NCBI GenBank assembly: GCA_900318275.1
Contig: ONJY01000013.1
Span: forward strand, 25,100-89,099
Direction of reading: 5' to 3'
Length of the DNA: 64,000 nt
Source of the DNA: an uncultured Bacteroidales bacterium
GTDB taxonomy: Bacteria > Bacteroidota > Bacteroidia > Bacteroidales > P3
Both the position numbers and the translations under genes were made by a program. Shown piece by piece: positions 27,829-37,626 of the stretch; position 1 is the first letter of the stretch, and every line of letters begins with the position of its first letter. The notes under the pieces were generated by a model. That model was not told where the DNA came from. It did not search any database and worked only from the letters and a program-made list of their open reading frames with translations.

Positions 27829-28336
27829 GGATTTCACATCGTTCATCGACGAAGCCGAGCTCGACGCCATCGTGCGACGGCTGGCCGCCGAGGTGAGCCG
27901 CGACTACGCCGGTGGCGACCTCGTGGCCTGTCCGGTGCTCACCGGCGCCTACATGTTCGCCGCCGACTTGCTGCGCCGACTCACGGTGCCATGCGAGGTA
28001 CGCTTCGTGAAATACTCCTCCTACGAGGGCATGAGCAGCACCGGAACCGTGAGCTGCCAGATGCCGTTCCCGCCGAGTGTCCAAGGACGCGACGTGCTGA
28101 TAGTGGAGGACGTGATAGACAGCGGCATCTCCATGCGCCACCTGCTCGACGAGCTTCAGACCCTGAAACCCAGGGGCGTCAGGATATGCGCGCTCTTCTA
28201 CAAGCCCGCAGCCTTCAAGGGCGGCTACAAGGTCGACTACATCGGCCGCGAGATAGGCAACGAGTTCATCGTCGGCTACGGCATGGATTACGACGAGCAG
28301 GGACGCACCCTGCCCGAAGTGATGAGGGTGAGTTGA
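27812..28336 (+). CDS. hpt: Hypoxanthine(-guanine) phosphoribosyltransferase
   Basis: This is 174 aa from the ATG at 27812. It salvages hypoxanthine or guanine with PRPP. Motifs are VLTGAYMFAADLLRRL, YSSYEGMSSTG and the PRPP loop VLIVEDVIDSGISM, with YKVDYIGREIGNEFIVGYGMDYDE near the end in two blocks (DYIGREI, VGYGMDYDE) typical of HPRT. An apparent longer frame from 27656 is only antisense-frame sequence inside the previous gene. Confidence 0.94.
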   Translation: MRIKDRDFTSFIDEAELDAIVRRLAAEVSRDYAGGDLVACPVLTGAYMFAADLLRRLTVPCEVRFVKYSSYEGMSSTGTVSCQMPFPPSVQGRDVLIVEDVIDSGISMRHLLDELQTLKPRGVRICALFYKPAAFKGGYKVDYIGREIGNEFIVGYGMDYDEQGRTLPEVMRVS

Positions 28337-28362
28337 GAGTTTTGAGTTATGAGTTAAGAGTT

Positions 28363-28734
28363 ATGAAAAACAGACATTGCAGATTTTTGATTATGGCGGC
28401 GCTGGCAGTAGTGCTGCTGGCCGGCTGTAAGAAAGACAAGCCGACGCTCAACGTCAGCGACAGCGAGGTGACAGGCACCTGGCGCAAGAATGGCACAAAC
28501 GAGTTCTGGTGCTATCGTGGCGACCATACCGGCTGCAAATACAACACCGACGAAGGTTTCTCGGAGGAGTTCCCCAGCTACACATACGAGTGGAGCGTCA
28601 GCGAAGACCAACTGCGCCACGTGACCTACGAGCAGGGCGTGCCGATAACGAGGACATACACTATTACCGCCATCAGCTCGTCGAGCATGGAGCGGGAAGA
28701 GGAAGTGGGGACATACAATCTGACCAAGATATGA
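28363..28734 (+). CDS. Small lipocalin-like lipoprotein
   Basis: This is 123 aa from the ATG at 28363. The lipoprotein signal ends LAVVLLAGC, followed by KKDKP. The mature domain (VTGTWRKNGTNEFWCYRGD and EEEVGTYNLTKI) has the short-strand pattern of lipocalin-like domains common in Bacteroidota. No function can be assigned. The preceding 25 bases are GAGTTATGAGTTAAGAGTT-type repeat sequence. Its stop overlaps the next ATG in ATGA. Confidence 0.75.
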   Translation: MKNRHCRFLIMAALAVVLLAGCKKDKPTLNVSDSEVTGTWRKNGTNEFWCYRGDHTGCKYNTDEGFSEEFPSYTYEWSVSEDQLRHVTYEQGVPITRTYTITAISSSSMEREEEVGTYNLTKI

Positions 28735-31700
28735 AAAAAGGCTGGAAAATAGCGCTGATAAGCTTGGGCTCTCTGCTGGGACTTGTGATAGTCGTCGTGG
28801 CTGTGGCCCTGTGGCTGGTGTTCACCCCCGCCCAGCTGACAAAGATTGTGAACCGCGTCGCCGCCAACTATGTACAGGCGGAGACTCACTTCGACCGTGT
28901 CGACCTGACGCTCTTCAAGACCTTCCCCGACGCGGGGCTGAAGATCGACAACGTCTACATCGTGAACCCTATGGATGGTGCCCCTAACGACACGGTGGCG
29001 CGCATAGGCAGCCTCACACTGGGTCTCGACGTGAAGGCTTTCCTCAAGGAGAACAAGGTTATCGTGCATCAGGTGCTTGTCGACGACGTGGCCGCCAACC
29101 TCTATATCGACAAAGAGGGTAGGGGCAACTACGACGTCTTCCCCAAGAGCAACGACACCACCTCGAGCACCTTCAGCCTCGACAGCTTGCCGCAGATGGA
29201 CCTCCGCAAGATAAGGATCGACGACCTCGACGCTCGCTTGCTCGACGAGAAGGACGGCATGGATGCCGCCATCGAGCAGCTGTGCCTCGGTGTGACAGGC
29301 ACCCTGACGGAAGGTCAGATAGACGCCAAGCTTGACATCGACGGCAAGCAGATAGCCGTCGACATGCGCGACAGCACAGGTGCCACCACCTTGGCGGCCG
29401 TACTCGAAGGCCTCAATGTGGCACTCAAAGGCGAGGGCAACCTCGACAACGTCGACGGCCGGCTCAAGCTCACCGTCGAAGGCGGCACGTTGAACACCGG
29501 CGGCACCGAGATGATCAACGAGAACCTGCGCGCTTCCAAGAACGACCTGCTCCACCTCAAAGTGCCCTTCAAAGCCGACCTGCAGAAGATGCACATCGTG
29601 CTCGACGAGAGCGAACTGCAGCTCGACGACTATGCCCTCGGCCTGCAGGGCGACGTGCAGCTGAAGAACGCCGACGAGCCCATGGCCGTGGATGTGGAGC
29701 TGCACACCGACGGCCAGTGGCAGGTGGCTCCGCTGCTCGACCTGCTGCCGGCACAATATGTCAGCTTCCGGAAGGACATGAAAGAGCTGGACGGCAAGGT
29801 GGAACTCGCCGCCACAGCCAAAGGCACCGTGACCGACAGCACCATGCCGCTCATCGACGCACAGGTGAAGCTCGCCGACGGCCGCTTCTACATGCCCAAA
29901 AGCCTGCCCTACAACATCAACCGCATCAACGGCGACCTCGCCGCCAACCTCAACCTCGGCAAGGGCGGCATAAGCAAGGTGAAGATAAACAGCCTTAAAG
30001 CCCACACCCGCAACACCGACGTCAGCGTCAAGGGTAAGGTGGACGACCTGCTGGGCGACATGCGCGTCGACGCCACCGTCAAAGCCGCGCTGCCTCTCGA
30101 AGACGCCATGCCCATGGTTCCCGACAGCCTCAAGCTCGACGCCGACGGCAAGGCCGACATAGACATCGCCGCCGTCTTCCGCATGAGCGACATCAACGCG
30201 AAGGCATACGAGAAGATTAAGGCCGACGCCGACATCAAGATTAAGAGCCTCGACCTGACATTCGACACCATACACGCCACATCGCCCGACCTCGGCATCA
30301 AGCTGCGCATGCCCGCCACCGAGCACTCGGGCAAGATGGCCGACGCCTATGTCAAGAGTGGTGTGTTGAAGGTGAAGTATGGCCAGCACATAAATGCCAC
30401 GCTTGAAAAGGCCGACATCGGAGCTGGGGTCAACAACCCCATGAAAGAACAGATTGCTGCAGCCTTCAACATCAAGGTGGGGGAGACCGAGGCCAACATA
30501 GACTCCATGATGGTGTCGCTCGAAGCGCTGGCATTCAAAGGCTCCGTGCGACTCGACAGCACACAGAAGAACGTCATACGCCAGTACAACCCCGACGTTG
30601 ACCTCGACCTCCACGGCGCCGTTCTCTACATGCCCGATCTTCCCGATGCCGTCCGTCTCTCGCAGCTCGCCGTCGACTACAGCCCCCGTGGCGCCAACCT
30701 GCGCACGGCAGAGGTGAAGCTCGGCCACAGCGACTTCCAGCTCTACGGCACCGTCAACAACCTCGAGCAATGGCTCGACAAGAAGGAAATACTCAAGGCC
30801 GACCTCAACTTCACGTCAGGCTACGCCGACGTCGACCAGCTGCTTAACCTCGTCAGCGGCATCGGCTCCGACAAAGACAGCATAGAGAAGATGCGCGAGG
30901 AGGACAACGTCCCCAAAGACGCCAACCCCTTCATTGTGCCCAAGGATGTCGACGTGACACTCCACACGCACATCAAGCGCTGCATCGCCTTCAACAACGA
31001 CCTCAACGATGTCGCCGGCGCTGTCACCGTCAACGACGGTCTGGCGGTGCTCGACCAGATAGGCTTCGTCTGCAAAGCCGCCACCATGCAGCTCACGGCC
31101 ATGTACAGCTCGCCCAGACCCAGCCACCTCAACGTGGCGCTCGACTTCCATCTGCTCGACATACAGATTGACGAGCTCATAGAGATGATTCCTACCATCG
31201 ACACTCTCGTGCCTATGCTCAAGGACTTCAACGGCAACGCCGACTTCCATCTTGTGGCCAGCACTTACCTCAACGCACACTACCAGCCCCTCATGAGTTC
31301 TCTGCGCGGTGCTGCTGCAATCACCGGCAAAGAGCTGACAGTCTTGGATAACAAATCCGTCGGACAGATTGCCAAACTCATGGGCTTCAAGAGCTGGAAA
31401 GAGAAGGACAACAAGCTGACCATCGACAGCCTCGATGTTGAGCTGACTTGCCTCAACAGCATCATCGAGGTCTATCCCTTCCTCCTGAACGTTGGCAAGT
31501 ATCAGATTTGCGCCTCCGGCATGCACTCGCTCGACAACAAGTGCGGCTATCACGTGGAACTGCTGAAGAACCCCTTGATGGCTAAGATTGGCGTAGACAT
31601 CAAGGGCGACCTCTCCAACCCCAAGATATCACTTGGCTCCGTGCGCTATGCCGACTACTACAAGCCGGAGAAACAAGGTGTCGTGGAGAAGCAGACACTT

Positions 31701-31748
31701 GAACTGAAAAGACAACTGAAAGAAGCTTTGCAAGCAAAGGTAAGATAA
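28731..31748 (+). CDS. AsmA-family protein
   Basis: This 1005-aa protein has one N-terminal membrane helix (IALISLGSLLGLVIVVVAVA, 20 aa), then the AsmA opening with FKTFPDAGLKIDNVYIVN and a long series of beta-rich repeats. The C-terminal AsmA-like part runs from about residue 780, ending in IGVDIKGDLSNPKISLGSVRYADYY. AsmA-like proteins span the periplasm and are thought to move phospholipids or aid outer-membrane assembly. The start at 28731 is fixed by the 4-bp overlap with the lipoprotein gene. A longer frame from 28509 is a shadow. Confidence 0.88.
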   Translation: MKKGWKIALISLGSLLGLVIVVVAVALWLVFTPAQLTKIVNRVAANYVQAETHFDRVDLTLFKTFPDAGLKIDNVYIVNPMDGAPNDTVARIGSLTLGLDVKAFLKENKVIVHQVLVDDVAANLYIDKEGRGNYDVFPKSNDTTSSTFSLDSLPQMDLRKIRIDDLDARLLDEKDGMDAAIEQLCLGVTGTLTEGQIDAKLDIDGKQIAVDMRDSTGATTLAAVLEGLNVALKGEGNLDNVDGRLKLTVEGGTLNTGGTEMINENLRASKNDLLHLKVPFKADLQKMHIVLDESELQLDDYALGLQGDVQLKNADEPMAVDVELHTDGQWQVAPLLDLLPAQYVSFRKDMKELDGKVELAATAKGTVTDSTMPLIDAQVKLADGRFYMPKSLPYNINRINGDLAANLNLGKGGISKVKINSLKAHTRNTDVSVKGKVDDLLGDMRVDATVKAALPLEDAMPMVPDSLKLDADGKADIDIAAVFRMSDINAKAYEKIKADADIKIKSLDLTFDTIHATSPDLGIKLRMPATEHSGKMADAYVKSGVLKVKYGQHINATLEKADIGAGVNNPMKEQIAAAFNIKVGETEANIDSMMVSLEALAFKGSVRLDSTQKNVIRQYNPDVDLDLHGAVLYMPDLPDAVRLSQLAVDYSPRGANLRTAEVKLGHSDFQLYGTVNNLEQWLDKKEILKADLNFTSGYADVDQLLNLVSGIGSDKDSIEKMREEDNVPKDANPFIVPKDVDVTLHTHIKRCIAFNNDLNDVAGAVTVNDGLAVLDQIGFVCKAATMQLTAMYSSPRPSHLNVALDFHLLDIQIDELIEMIPTIDTLVPMLKDFNGNADFHLVASTYLNAHYQPLMSSLRGAAAITGKELTVLDNKSVGQIAKLMGFKSWKEKDNKLTIDSLDVELTCLNSIIEVYPFLLNVGKYQICASGMHSLDNKCGYHVELLKNPLMAKIGVDIKGDLSNPKISLGSVRYADYYKPEKQGVVEKQTLELKRQLKEALQAKVR

Positions 31749-31754
31749 AAGGCT

Positions 31755-32273
31755 ATGGGAATATTCCACCGATACAACAGCACCATACACGGCAACTACC
31801 GCAAGGCATATCTGCGCAGCGGCCTCATCACGGGCCTCTTGCTCTCTGCCTACGTGCTGATACGCCTCCTCATGGGCAAGCCGCTCGAGAGTCCTACCTC
31901 TTATGTCAGCGACGCCGTGATGCTGGTGGCGGTGTTCCTCTTCATGGCCTTCTACCGCAACTCGTTGCCCGACAAGAAAATCACCCTCAAGGAAGCCATG
32001 CTTTTTGGCATCGGCACAGCCGTCGTCGCAGCCTTCATCTACGGCCTGGCACTCTGGGCCTTCGGCCTTGCCTTCCCTCAGCAGACAGCACTCTTCTCCA
32101 CCACCATGACCGGCAACGAGGTGACTACCCAAGACCCACAGCTGCACTACTGGGCCGCCTGGTGGGCCATCTACTCTTTTGTGATGATGGCGCTGCTCGG
32201 CAGCTTCGGCGCCTTCGTGGCGGCCATCTTCTTCCGCAACGAGAAGTCAGACATCAAGAATCGAAAAAAATAA
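31755..32273 (+). CDS. DUF4199-type membrane protein
   Basis: This 172-aa protein has four hydrophobic segments, at about residues 22-37, 52-65, 82-103 and 135-160. That pattern is typical of DUF4199 proteins, which in Bacteroidota regularly precede a family-2 glycosyltransferase gene, as here (12 bp gap). The function is unknown; a role beside the glycosyltransferase in lipid or envelope glycan work is a guess from context. Confidence 0.75.
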   Translation: MGIFHRYNSTIHGNYRKAYLRSGLITGLLLSAYVLIRLLMGKPLESPTSYVSDAVMLVAVFLFMAFYRNSLPDKKITLKEAMLFGIGTAVVAAFIYGLALWAFGLAFPQQTALFSTTMTGNEVTTQDPQLHYWAAWWAIYSFVMMALLGSFGAFVAAIFFRNEKSDIKNRKK

Positions 32274-32285
32274 AGCATTATAATT

Positions 32286-33218
32286 ATGGACATATCAATA
32301 GTAGTACCTTCCTACAACGAGGCCGAGTCGCTTCCGCATCTGGCCGAGTGGATAGACAGAGTCATGAAAGAACATGGCTTCAGCTACGAGGTGATCATCG
32401 TCGACGACGGCTCCAACGACGGCACGTGGCAGGCGGCCGAGAAGCTCCATGCCGCCAACCCCGCCTATCGTGGCATCAAGTTCCGCCGCAACTACGGCAA
32501 GTCGGCAGCCCTCAACACAGGCTTCGCCGCCGCTCAGGGCGATGTGGTCATAACCATGGACGCCGACCTGCAGGACAGCCCCGACGAGGTGCCCGAGCTC
32601 TACCGCATGATCAAGGAGGATGGCTTCGACCTCGTCTCCGGATGGAAGAAGAAACGTTACGACAGCAAGATAGCCAAGAACATTCCCTCCAAGTTCTTCA
32701 ACTGGACCACCCGCAAGATGAGCGGCATCTACCTCCACGACTTCAACTGCGGCCTCAAAGCCTACCGCCACGATGTGGTGAAAAGCATCGAGGTATACGG
32801 CGAGATGCACCGTTACATACCCGTCATCGCCAAGTGGGCCGGCTTCGGCAAGATAGGGGAGAAGGTTGTCCAGCACCGCAAGCGCGAGTTCGGCGTCACC
32901 AAGTTCGGCATGAACCGCTTCGTCAACGGCTACCTCGACCTCATGAGCATCATGTTCATGAGCCGCTTCGGCAAGCAGCCCATGCACTTCTTCGGCCTCA
33001 TAGGCAGCGGAGCCTTCCTGCTCGGCTTCGTGGCCTTCGTCGTCCTCTGCGTGATGAAACTCTGCAACCACATTTCGCTGACCAACAGCGTGTGGTTCTA
33101 CGTCTCCATCCTGTTCATACTCATGGGCACCATGCTCTTCCTCGCCGGCTTCATCGGCGAACTCGTCTGCCGCAACTCATCCACCCGCAATCAATACCTA
33201 ATCGAAAAAGAACTTTAA
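32286..33218 (+). CDS. Family-2 glycosyltransferase, dolichyl-phosphate-mannose-synthase-like
   Basis: This is 310 aa. The GT-A domain has SIVVPSYNEAESL, VIIVDDGSNDGTW, FRRNYGKSAALNTGF and the metal-binding DADLQDSPDEVP, then SGWKKKRYDS. Two C-terminal membrane helices follow (about 235-260 and 270-295). This is the polyprenyl-phosphate sugar synthase (DPM/GtrB) type, transferring a sugar from a nucleotide donor to a lipid phosphate at the inner membrane. Sugar identity is not predictable. Repeats of TTAACTC follow the stop. Confidence 0.9.
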   Translation: MDISIVVPSYNEAESLPHLAEWIDRVMKEHGFSYEVIIVDDGSNDGTWQAAEKLHAANPAYRGIKFRRNYGKSAALNTGFAAAQGDVVITMDADLQDSPDEVPELYRMIKEDGFDLVSGWKKKRYDSKIAKNIPSKFFNWTTRKMSGIYLHDFNCGLKAYRHDVVKSIEVYGEMHRYIPVIAKWAGFGKIGEKVVQHRKREFGVTKFGMNRFVNGYLDLMSIMFMSRFGKQPMHFFGLIGSGAFLLGFVAFVVLCVMKLCNHISLTNSVWFYVSILFILMGTMLFLAGFIGELVCRNSSTRNQYLIEKEL

Positions 33219-33227
33219 CCCCCAAAC

Positions 33228-33325
33228 TCTTACCGTTGCGCCCAAGCAACGTGAGTAAACGAAGTGAACTAACTCTTAACTCATAACTCTTAACTCATAA
33301 CTGATATTAACTCTTAACTCTTAAC
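33228..33325. repeat. Dispersed repeat and AACTCTTA run before ychF
   Basis: 33228-33270 (TCTTACCGTTGCGC, then AAGCAACGTGAGT and AACGAAGTGAACTAACTC) is a shortened copy of the repeat at 15163-15245. It is followed by AACTCTTA/AACTCATA units up to the ychF start. Confidence 0.7.
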
Positions 33326-33329
33326 TGAA

Positions 33330-34430
33330 ATGAGCCTCCAATGTGGTATAGTAGGACTGCCCAACGTGGGCAAGTCGACGCTCTTCAACTGCTTGAGCAA
33401 CGCTAAAGCACAAGCCGCCAATTTCCCATTCTGCACCATCGAGCCCAACGTCGGCGTCATCACCGTCCCCGACGAACGCCTCGCCAAACTCGTCGAGATT
33501 GAGCGTCCGGCGAGCGTGGTGCCCGCCACCGTCGAGATTGTCGACATCGCCGGCCTCGTCCGCGGCGCCTCCAAAGGCGAAGGCCTCGGCAACAAGTTCC
33601 TCGCCGACATCCGCAACTGCGACGCCATCATCCACGTCCTGCGCTGCTTCGACGACGACAACATCACCCACGTCGACGGCTCCGTCGACCCCGTGCGCGA
33701 CAAGCTCACCATAGACACCGAGCTGCAGTTCAAAGACCTCGAGACCATAGAGAACCGCTACGACAAAGAGGTCAAGAAAGGCAAAGCCGGCGGCGACGCC
33801 CGCGCCAAGAAGCTCGTCGAGGTCATGGATCTCTACCGCGACGCACTCCTCGCCGGCAAGAGCGCCCGCACCGTACAGCTCGACGAGAACCAGGCCGAAG
33901 TGGCGCGCGACCTCATGCTCCTCACCACCAAGCCCGTCATCTACGTGTGCAATGTCGACGAGAGCTCTGTGGTGAACGGCAACAAATACTCGCAAGCCGT
34001 AGCCGACGCCGTCAAGGACGAGAACGCCGAAGTGCTCCTCATCGGCGCCGGCATCGAGGCCGACATCGCCGAACTGGAGACCTACGAGGAGAAGCAGATG
34101 TTCCTCGAAGACCTCGGCCTCAAGGAAAGCGGCGTCAACCGCCTCATCAAGGCCGCCTACCGCCTCCTCGGCCTCCAGACTTTCCTCACAGCAGGCCCCA
34201 AGGAATGCCGCGCATGGACCTTCAAGAAGGGCATGAAAGCCCCTCAGACGGCCGGCATCATTCACTCCGACTTCGAACGCGGCTTCATTCGCGCCGAGGT
34301 GATCAAGTACGACGACTATGTCACCCTCGGCTCCGAGGCCAAGTGCCGCGAGGCAGGCAAGATAGCCGTCGAGGGCAAAGACTATGTCGTCCAGGACGGC
34401 GACATCATGCACTTCAGGTTTAATGTATAA
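33330..34430 (+). CDS. ychF: Redox-regulated ATPase YchF (OLA1 family)
   Basis: This is 366 aa. The P-loop is [12 protein letters not shown] near the N-terminus, then DIAGLVRGASKGEGLGN. A coiled-coil insertion sits in the middle, and a TGS domain ends the protein (ISHSDFERGFIRAEV-like IHSDFERGFIRAEV, then VVQDGDIMHFRFNV). YchF binds ribosomes and hydrolyses ATP rather than GTP. Length and motifs are typical. Confidence 0.96.
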   Translation: MSLQCGIVGLPNVGKSTLFNCLSNAKAQAANFPFCTIEPNVGVITVPDERLAKLVEIERPASVVPATVEIVDIAGLVRGASKGEGLGNKFLADIRNCDAIIHVLRCFDDDNITHVDGSVDPVRDKLTIDTELQFKDLETIENRYDKEVKKGKAGGDARAKKLVEVMDLYRDALLAGKSARTVQLDENQAEVARDLMLLTTKPVIYVCNVDESSVVNGNKYSQAVADAVKDENAEVLLIGAGIEADIAELETYEEKQMFLEDLGLKESGVNRLIKAAYRLLGLQTFLTAGPKECRAWTFKKGMKAPQTAGIIHSDFERGFIRAEVIKYDDYVTLGSEAKCREAGKIAVEGKDYVVQDGDIMHFRFNV

Positions 34431-34477
34431 CCGCAAAGCCTATCAAGCGCATTAAGCTCATACTATCCATCGCTGCA

Positions 34478-37186
34478 TTGGCGCTCCTGGCCTCCTGTTC
34501 CACTCAGAAGGCCACGTGGCCCAACGTCCAGTACCACAACATCACCTGTCACTACAACGTCTGGTGGAACGGCAACGAGAGCCTCAAGGCTGGCCGCGAG
34601 AAGCTCTACAAAGCCGCCGTCGACGACTACACCCGTCTCATTCCGCCCGAGAACCTCGGCACCGAAGAGACTGCCCGCACCGTCAACCCCGAGATGGACC
34701 GCGCCATAGAGAAGAGTGTCAAAGGTATCAAGAAGCACAGCATCTACCTCAAGGGTGAAGAACACGTTCCCTACATCAAAGAGTGCTACCTCCTCTCGGC
34801 CTACGCCACCTTCTACAAGCAGGATTTCGTGTCCACAGCCAACACCGCCAATATCCTCGTCTCCCAGTTCCAGGGCACACGCGCCGGCGACGAAGGGGCC
34901 ATACTCCTCGCACGCTGTCTCATACGCGAGAAACGCTACGCCGAAGCCGAAGCGGCTCTCGACCAGTTGGCCGACAACCTCGCCCGTGGCAACTTCTCAC
35001 GCTCTCAGCGCGACAAGCTTTACACAGCCCTCGTCGAGGCCACCCTCCCTCAGGAGAAATACAAGAAGGCCGCCGAGAACATACGGCTCGCCATCGACGC
35101 CTCACGCTCCTCCCGCGCTAAGGCTCGCCTGACTTTCCTCCTGGCACAGATCTACCAGCAGCTCGACAAACGCCCCGTGGCGGCCAAATACTACCACAAG
35201 GTGCTCTCCTACGGCCCCGAGTACGTCATGGAGTTCAACGCCCGCCTCGGCGAAGCATCATGCGCCGACATAGCATCCCTCAGCCCTGCCGACATCGCCA
35301 AGCTCGAACGGCAGCTCGACAATATGCTACGCGACGGCAAGAACGAGGAATACCGCGACCAGATTTACTACGCCAAAGGCGAGATGTACCTCGGCCTCAA
35401 GGACGCCCAGCGCGCCTGCGACAACTACCGCCTCTCCGTGGCCGTGTCGCGCAACAATCCTGCCTGCAAGGCACGCTCGGCCGTACGCCTCGGACAGGTG
35501 CTCTACGAGCAATACGAGAACTACCCGCTCGCTCAAATATACTATGATACTGCCATGCAGATCATCACCCCCGACTATCCGCACTACCGCGCTATCAAGA
35601 ACCGCCACGACATCCTCACCGAGCTGGTGTCCTACACCTCCGTCTACTCCCGCATCGACAGCCTCCTCGCCGTAGCCGCTCTCCCCGAACAGCAGCAGAT
35701 AGCCCTCATCAACGCCAAGATCGACACTCTCCGCAAGCGCGAGCAGGAGCAGCGCGAGCGTGAGCTCCTCGCCGAAATGGCAGCCGACGCCAAAGCCCAG
35801 CAGAACACGCTCTCCGGCGACTGGTATTTCTACAACGCCAACACGGTCTCCAAGGGCAAGGAGACTTTCCGACAGCGCTGGGGCTTGCGTACGCTCGAAG
35901 ACCTCTGGTTCCTCTCCAACAAGAACACGATGCTCGTCCTCGACAATCCGCCCGAGGATGACAACGACGATATCTCCGACTCCGACACCACCGACACCGA
36001 CACGCTGAACTCCAAGCTCAACACCCAAAACTCAAAATACGGCAACCCCGACGACCCACACTCCGTGGCCTACTACCTCAAGGATCTGCCCACGTCGCAG
36101 CAACAGCTCGACTCGCTCGACTCGCTCACCGCCTCCGCACTCCTCGGCGCCGCCTACATCTACCACGACGGCATCAACAACACTCCACGCGCACTTGAAT
36201 GCTACCTCCGCCTCGCACGCGACTACACCCACCACGACGACATCGTCCAGGCTTTCTATATGCTCTACCGCATCTACGACCGGCAGGGCAACACCCCGCA
36301 GGCCAACTACTACCGCGACATGGTCCTCCGCGGCTTCCCCGACTCCGATTTCGCCAACCTCATCCGCGACAACGAATACTACCGCCAGCTGATAGCTCGC
36401 GACCAACGCATCGAGGACGACTACCTGCAGCTCTATAATCTCTACAACTCCCACCGCTACCGCCAGACCATCACCCTCGCCGAGCAGGCCGAAGAGCTCT
36501 ACCCGGCCAACCCCAAGCTGCAGCGCTTCCGCCTCTGGCGCGCTCTCGCCACAGCCAACCTCGGCGACACCCCTTCGGCTACCAAGCAGCTGCAGGGCAT
36601 CCTGCAATCGGCTCCCGCCGGCGACTCCATCATCCCCATCGCGCAAGCCTACCTCGACTTACTCAACAGCGACAGCACACGCCTCGCCAATGCCAACAAC
36701 GAGGACATCACCCCGGCCGAGGAACGCCGCGCCAGACAGAACTCCGCCACCCCGACAGATGTCAAGACTCGCGACGCCGAGGAGGAACTGCCGCCCGAGG
36801 CACGCATCTTCCGCTTCCGCGAACGGCAGCAATACTATGTCATCATCATCGTCGACGACCGCCGCGTGCAAGCCACAGAGCTGCAGTACCGCCTCTCCGA
36901 CTTCAACACGCAGTTCTACTCCAACGCCGGCTACAAGGTCAACGCATCGCTCTTCACCGACACCACACAGCTCATCACCGTCCACCGCTTCATCGACGAC
37001 CAGGAGGCTCTCAAATACTACCGCCACCTCGGCTCCGCGGAAAGCCCTCTCGCCAAGCTCAGCGCTAAGGACTACACTCTCTTCTTCATCTCCACACAGA
37101 ACTACGCCACCTTCTACAACCGCAAGAACATACCCGCCTACCTCGCCTACTTCCGCAAATACCACCTCGACAAAGCTAACCCCTGA
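34478..37186 (+). CDS. PorW/SprE-like type IX secretion TPR lipoprotein
   Basis: This protein is at least 902 aa. A lipoprotein signal ends ALLASCS, followed by a long TPR-rich body (YYHKVLSYGPEY, AKGEMYLGLKDAQRACDNY) and a C-terminal beta-rich part (YYVIIIVDDRRVQATELQY). This is the plan of PorW/SprE, an outer-membrane lipoprotein of the type IX secretion system. The first usual start codon in frame is TTG at 34478, which leaves only a stub of signal peptide. Codons back to 34427 (ATA, overlapping the ychF stop) would supply the missing basic and hydrophobic residues. NSKLNTQNSK, at nt about 36005-36040, resembles an absorbed repeat. Confidence 0.85.
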   Translation: MALLASCSTQKATWPNVQYHNITCHYNVWWNGNESLKAGREKLYKAAVDDYTRLIPPENLGTEETARTVNPEMDRAIEKSVKGIKKHSIYLKGEEHVPYIKECYLLSAYATFYKQDFVSTANTANILVSQFQGTRAGDEGAILLARCLIREKRYAEAEAALDQLADNLARGNFSRSQRDKLYTALVEATLPQEKYKKAAENIRLAIDASRSSRAKARLTFLLAQIYQQLDKRPVAAKYYHKVLSYGPEYVMEFNARLGEASCADIASLSPADIAKLERQLDNMLRDGKNEEYRDQIYYAKGEMYLGLKDAQRACDNYRLSVAVSRNNPACKARSAVRLGQVLYEQYENYPLAQIYYDTAMQIITPDYPHYRAIKNRHDILTELVSYTSVYSRIDSLLAVAALPEQQQIALINAKIDTLRKREQEQRERELLAEMAADAKAQQNTLSGDWYFYNANTVSKGKETFRQRWGLRTLEDLWFLSNKNTMLVLDNPPEDDNDDISDSDTTDTDTLNSKLNTQNSKYGNPDDPHSVAYYLKDLPTSQQQLDSLDSLTASALLGAAYIYHDGINNTPRALECYLRLARDYTHHDDIVQAFYMLYRIYDRQGNTPQANYYRDMVLRGFPDSDFANLIRDNEYYRQLIARDQRIEDDYLQLYNLYNSHRYRQTITLAEQAEELYPANPKLQRFRLWRALATANLGDTPSATKQLQGILQSAPAGDSIIPIAQAYLDLLNSDSTRLANANNEDITPAEERRARQNSATPTDVKTRDAEEELPPEARIFRFRERQQYYVIIIVDDRRVQATELQYRLSDFNTQFYSNAGYKVNASLFTDTTQLITVHRFIDDQEALKYYRHLGSAESPLAKLSAKDYTLFFISTQNYATFYNRKNIPAYLAYFRKYHLDKANP

Positions 37187-37230
37187 CACCCAAAAAACGA
37201 TAATTTATAAACTTTAAACATTATATCACC

Positions 37231-37626
37231 ATGGCAAAGACAATGGAAATGGAAACCACAGCCATCAACATCATCACCGACGGCACAGTTATCAAAGGCG
37301 ACATCGTCGCAACAGGCGACTTCCGCCTCGACGGCACCCTCCAGGGCAACATCCAGCTCAACGGCAAACTCGTCGTCGGCGACACCGGCGTCGTCACCGG
37401 CAACGTGCTCTGCCAGAACGCCAACATCATCGGCACCGTCAACGGCAACCTCTCCGTCAAAGAACTCCTCTCGCTCCACACCACAGCTCGCGTACGCGGC
37501 GACATCCTCATCAACAAGCTCTCCATCGAGCCCGGCGCCGTCTTCTCGGGCAAATGCCGCATGATCGACGAGGTCAAGGCCCAGCACGACGCTCAACCCG
37601 CCGAAGAGGCACCCGCAGAAGCCTGA
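37231..37626 (+). CDS. Bactofilin
   Basis: This 131-aa protein has the right-handed beta-helix pattern of bactofilins (VIKGDIVATGDFRLDG, KLVVGDTGVVTGNVLC, ARVRGDILINKLSIEPG), with short disordered ends rich in Ala, Glu and Pro. Bactofilins polymerise without nucleotide into filaments that place envelope or peptidoglycan enzymes. Its stop and the next start share a base (TGATG), so it is co-translated with the kinase-RapZ fusion. Confidence 0.92.
   Translation: MAKTMEMETTAINIITDGTVIKGDIVATGDFRLDGTLQGNIQLNGKLVVGDTGVVTGNVLCQNANIIGTVNGNLSVKELLSLHTTARVRGDILINKLSIEPGAVFSGKCRMIDEVKAQHDAQPAEEAPAEA

Noticed and set aside
28626-30770. 714-aa open frame on the minus strand
   Set aside because: It is antisense to the AsmA-family gene, low in complexity and without any family motif.
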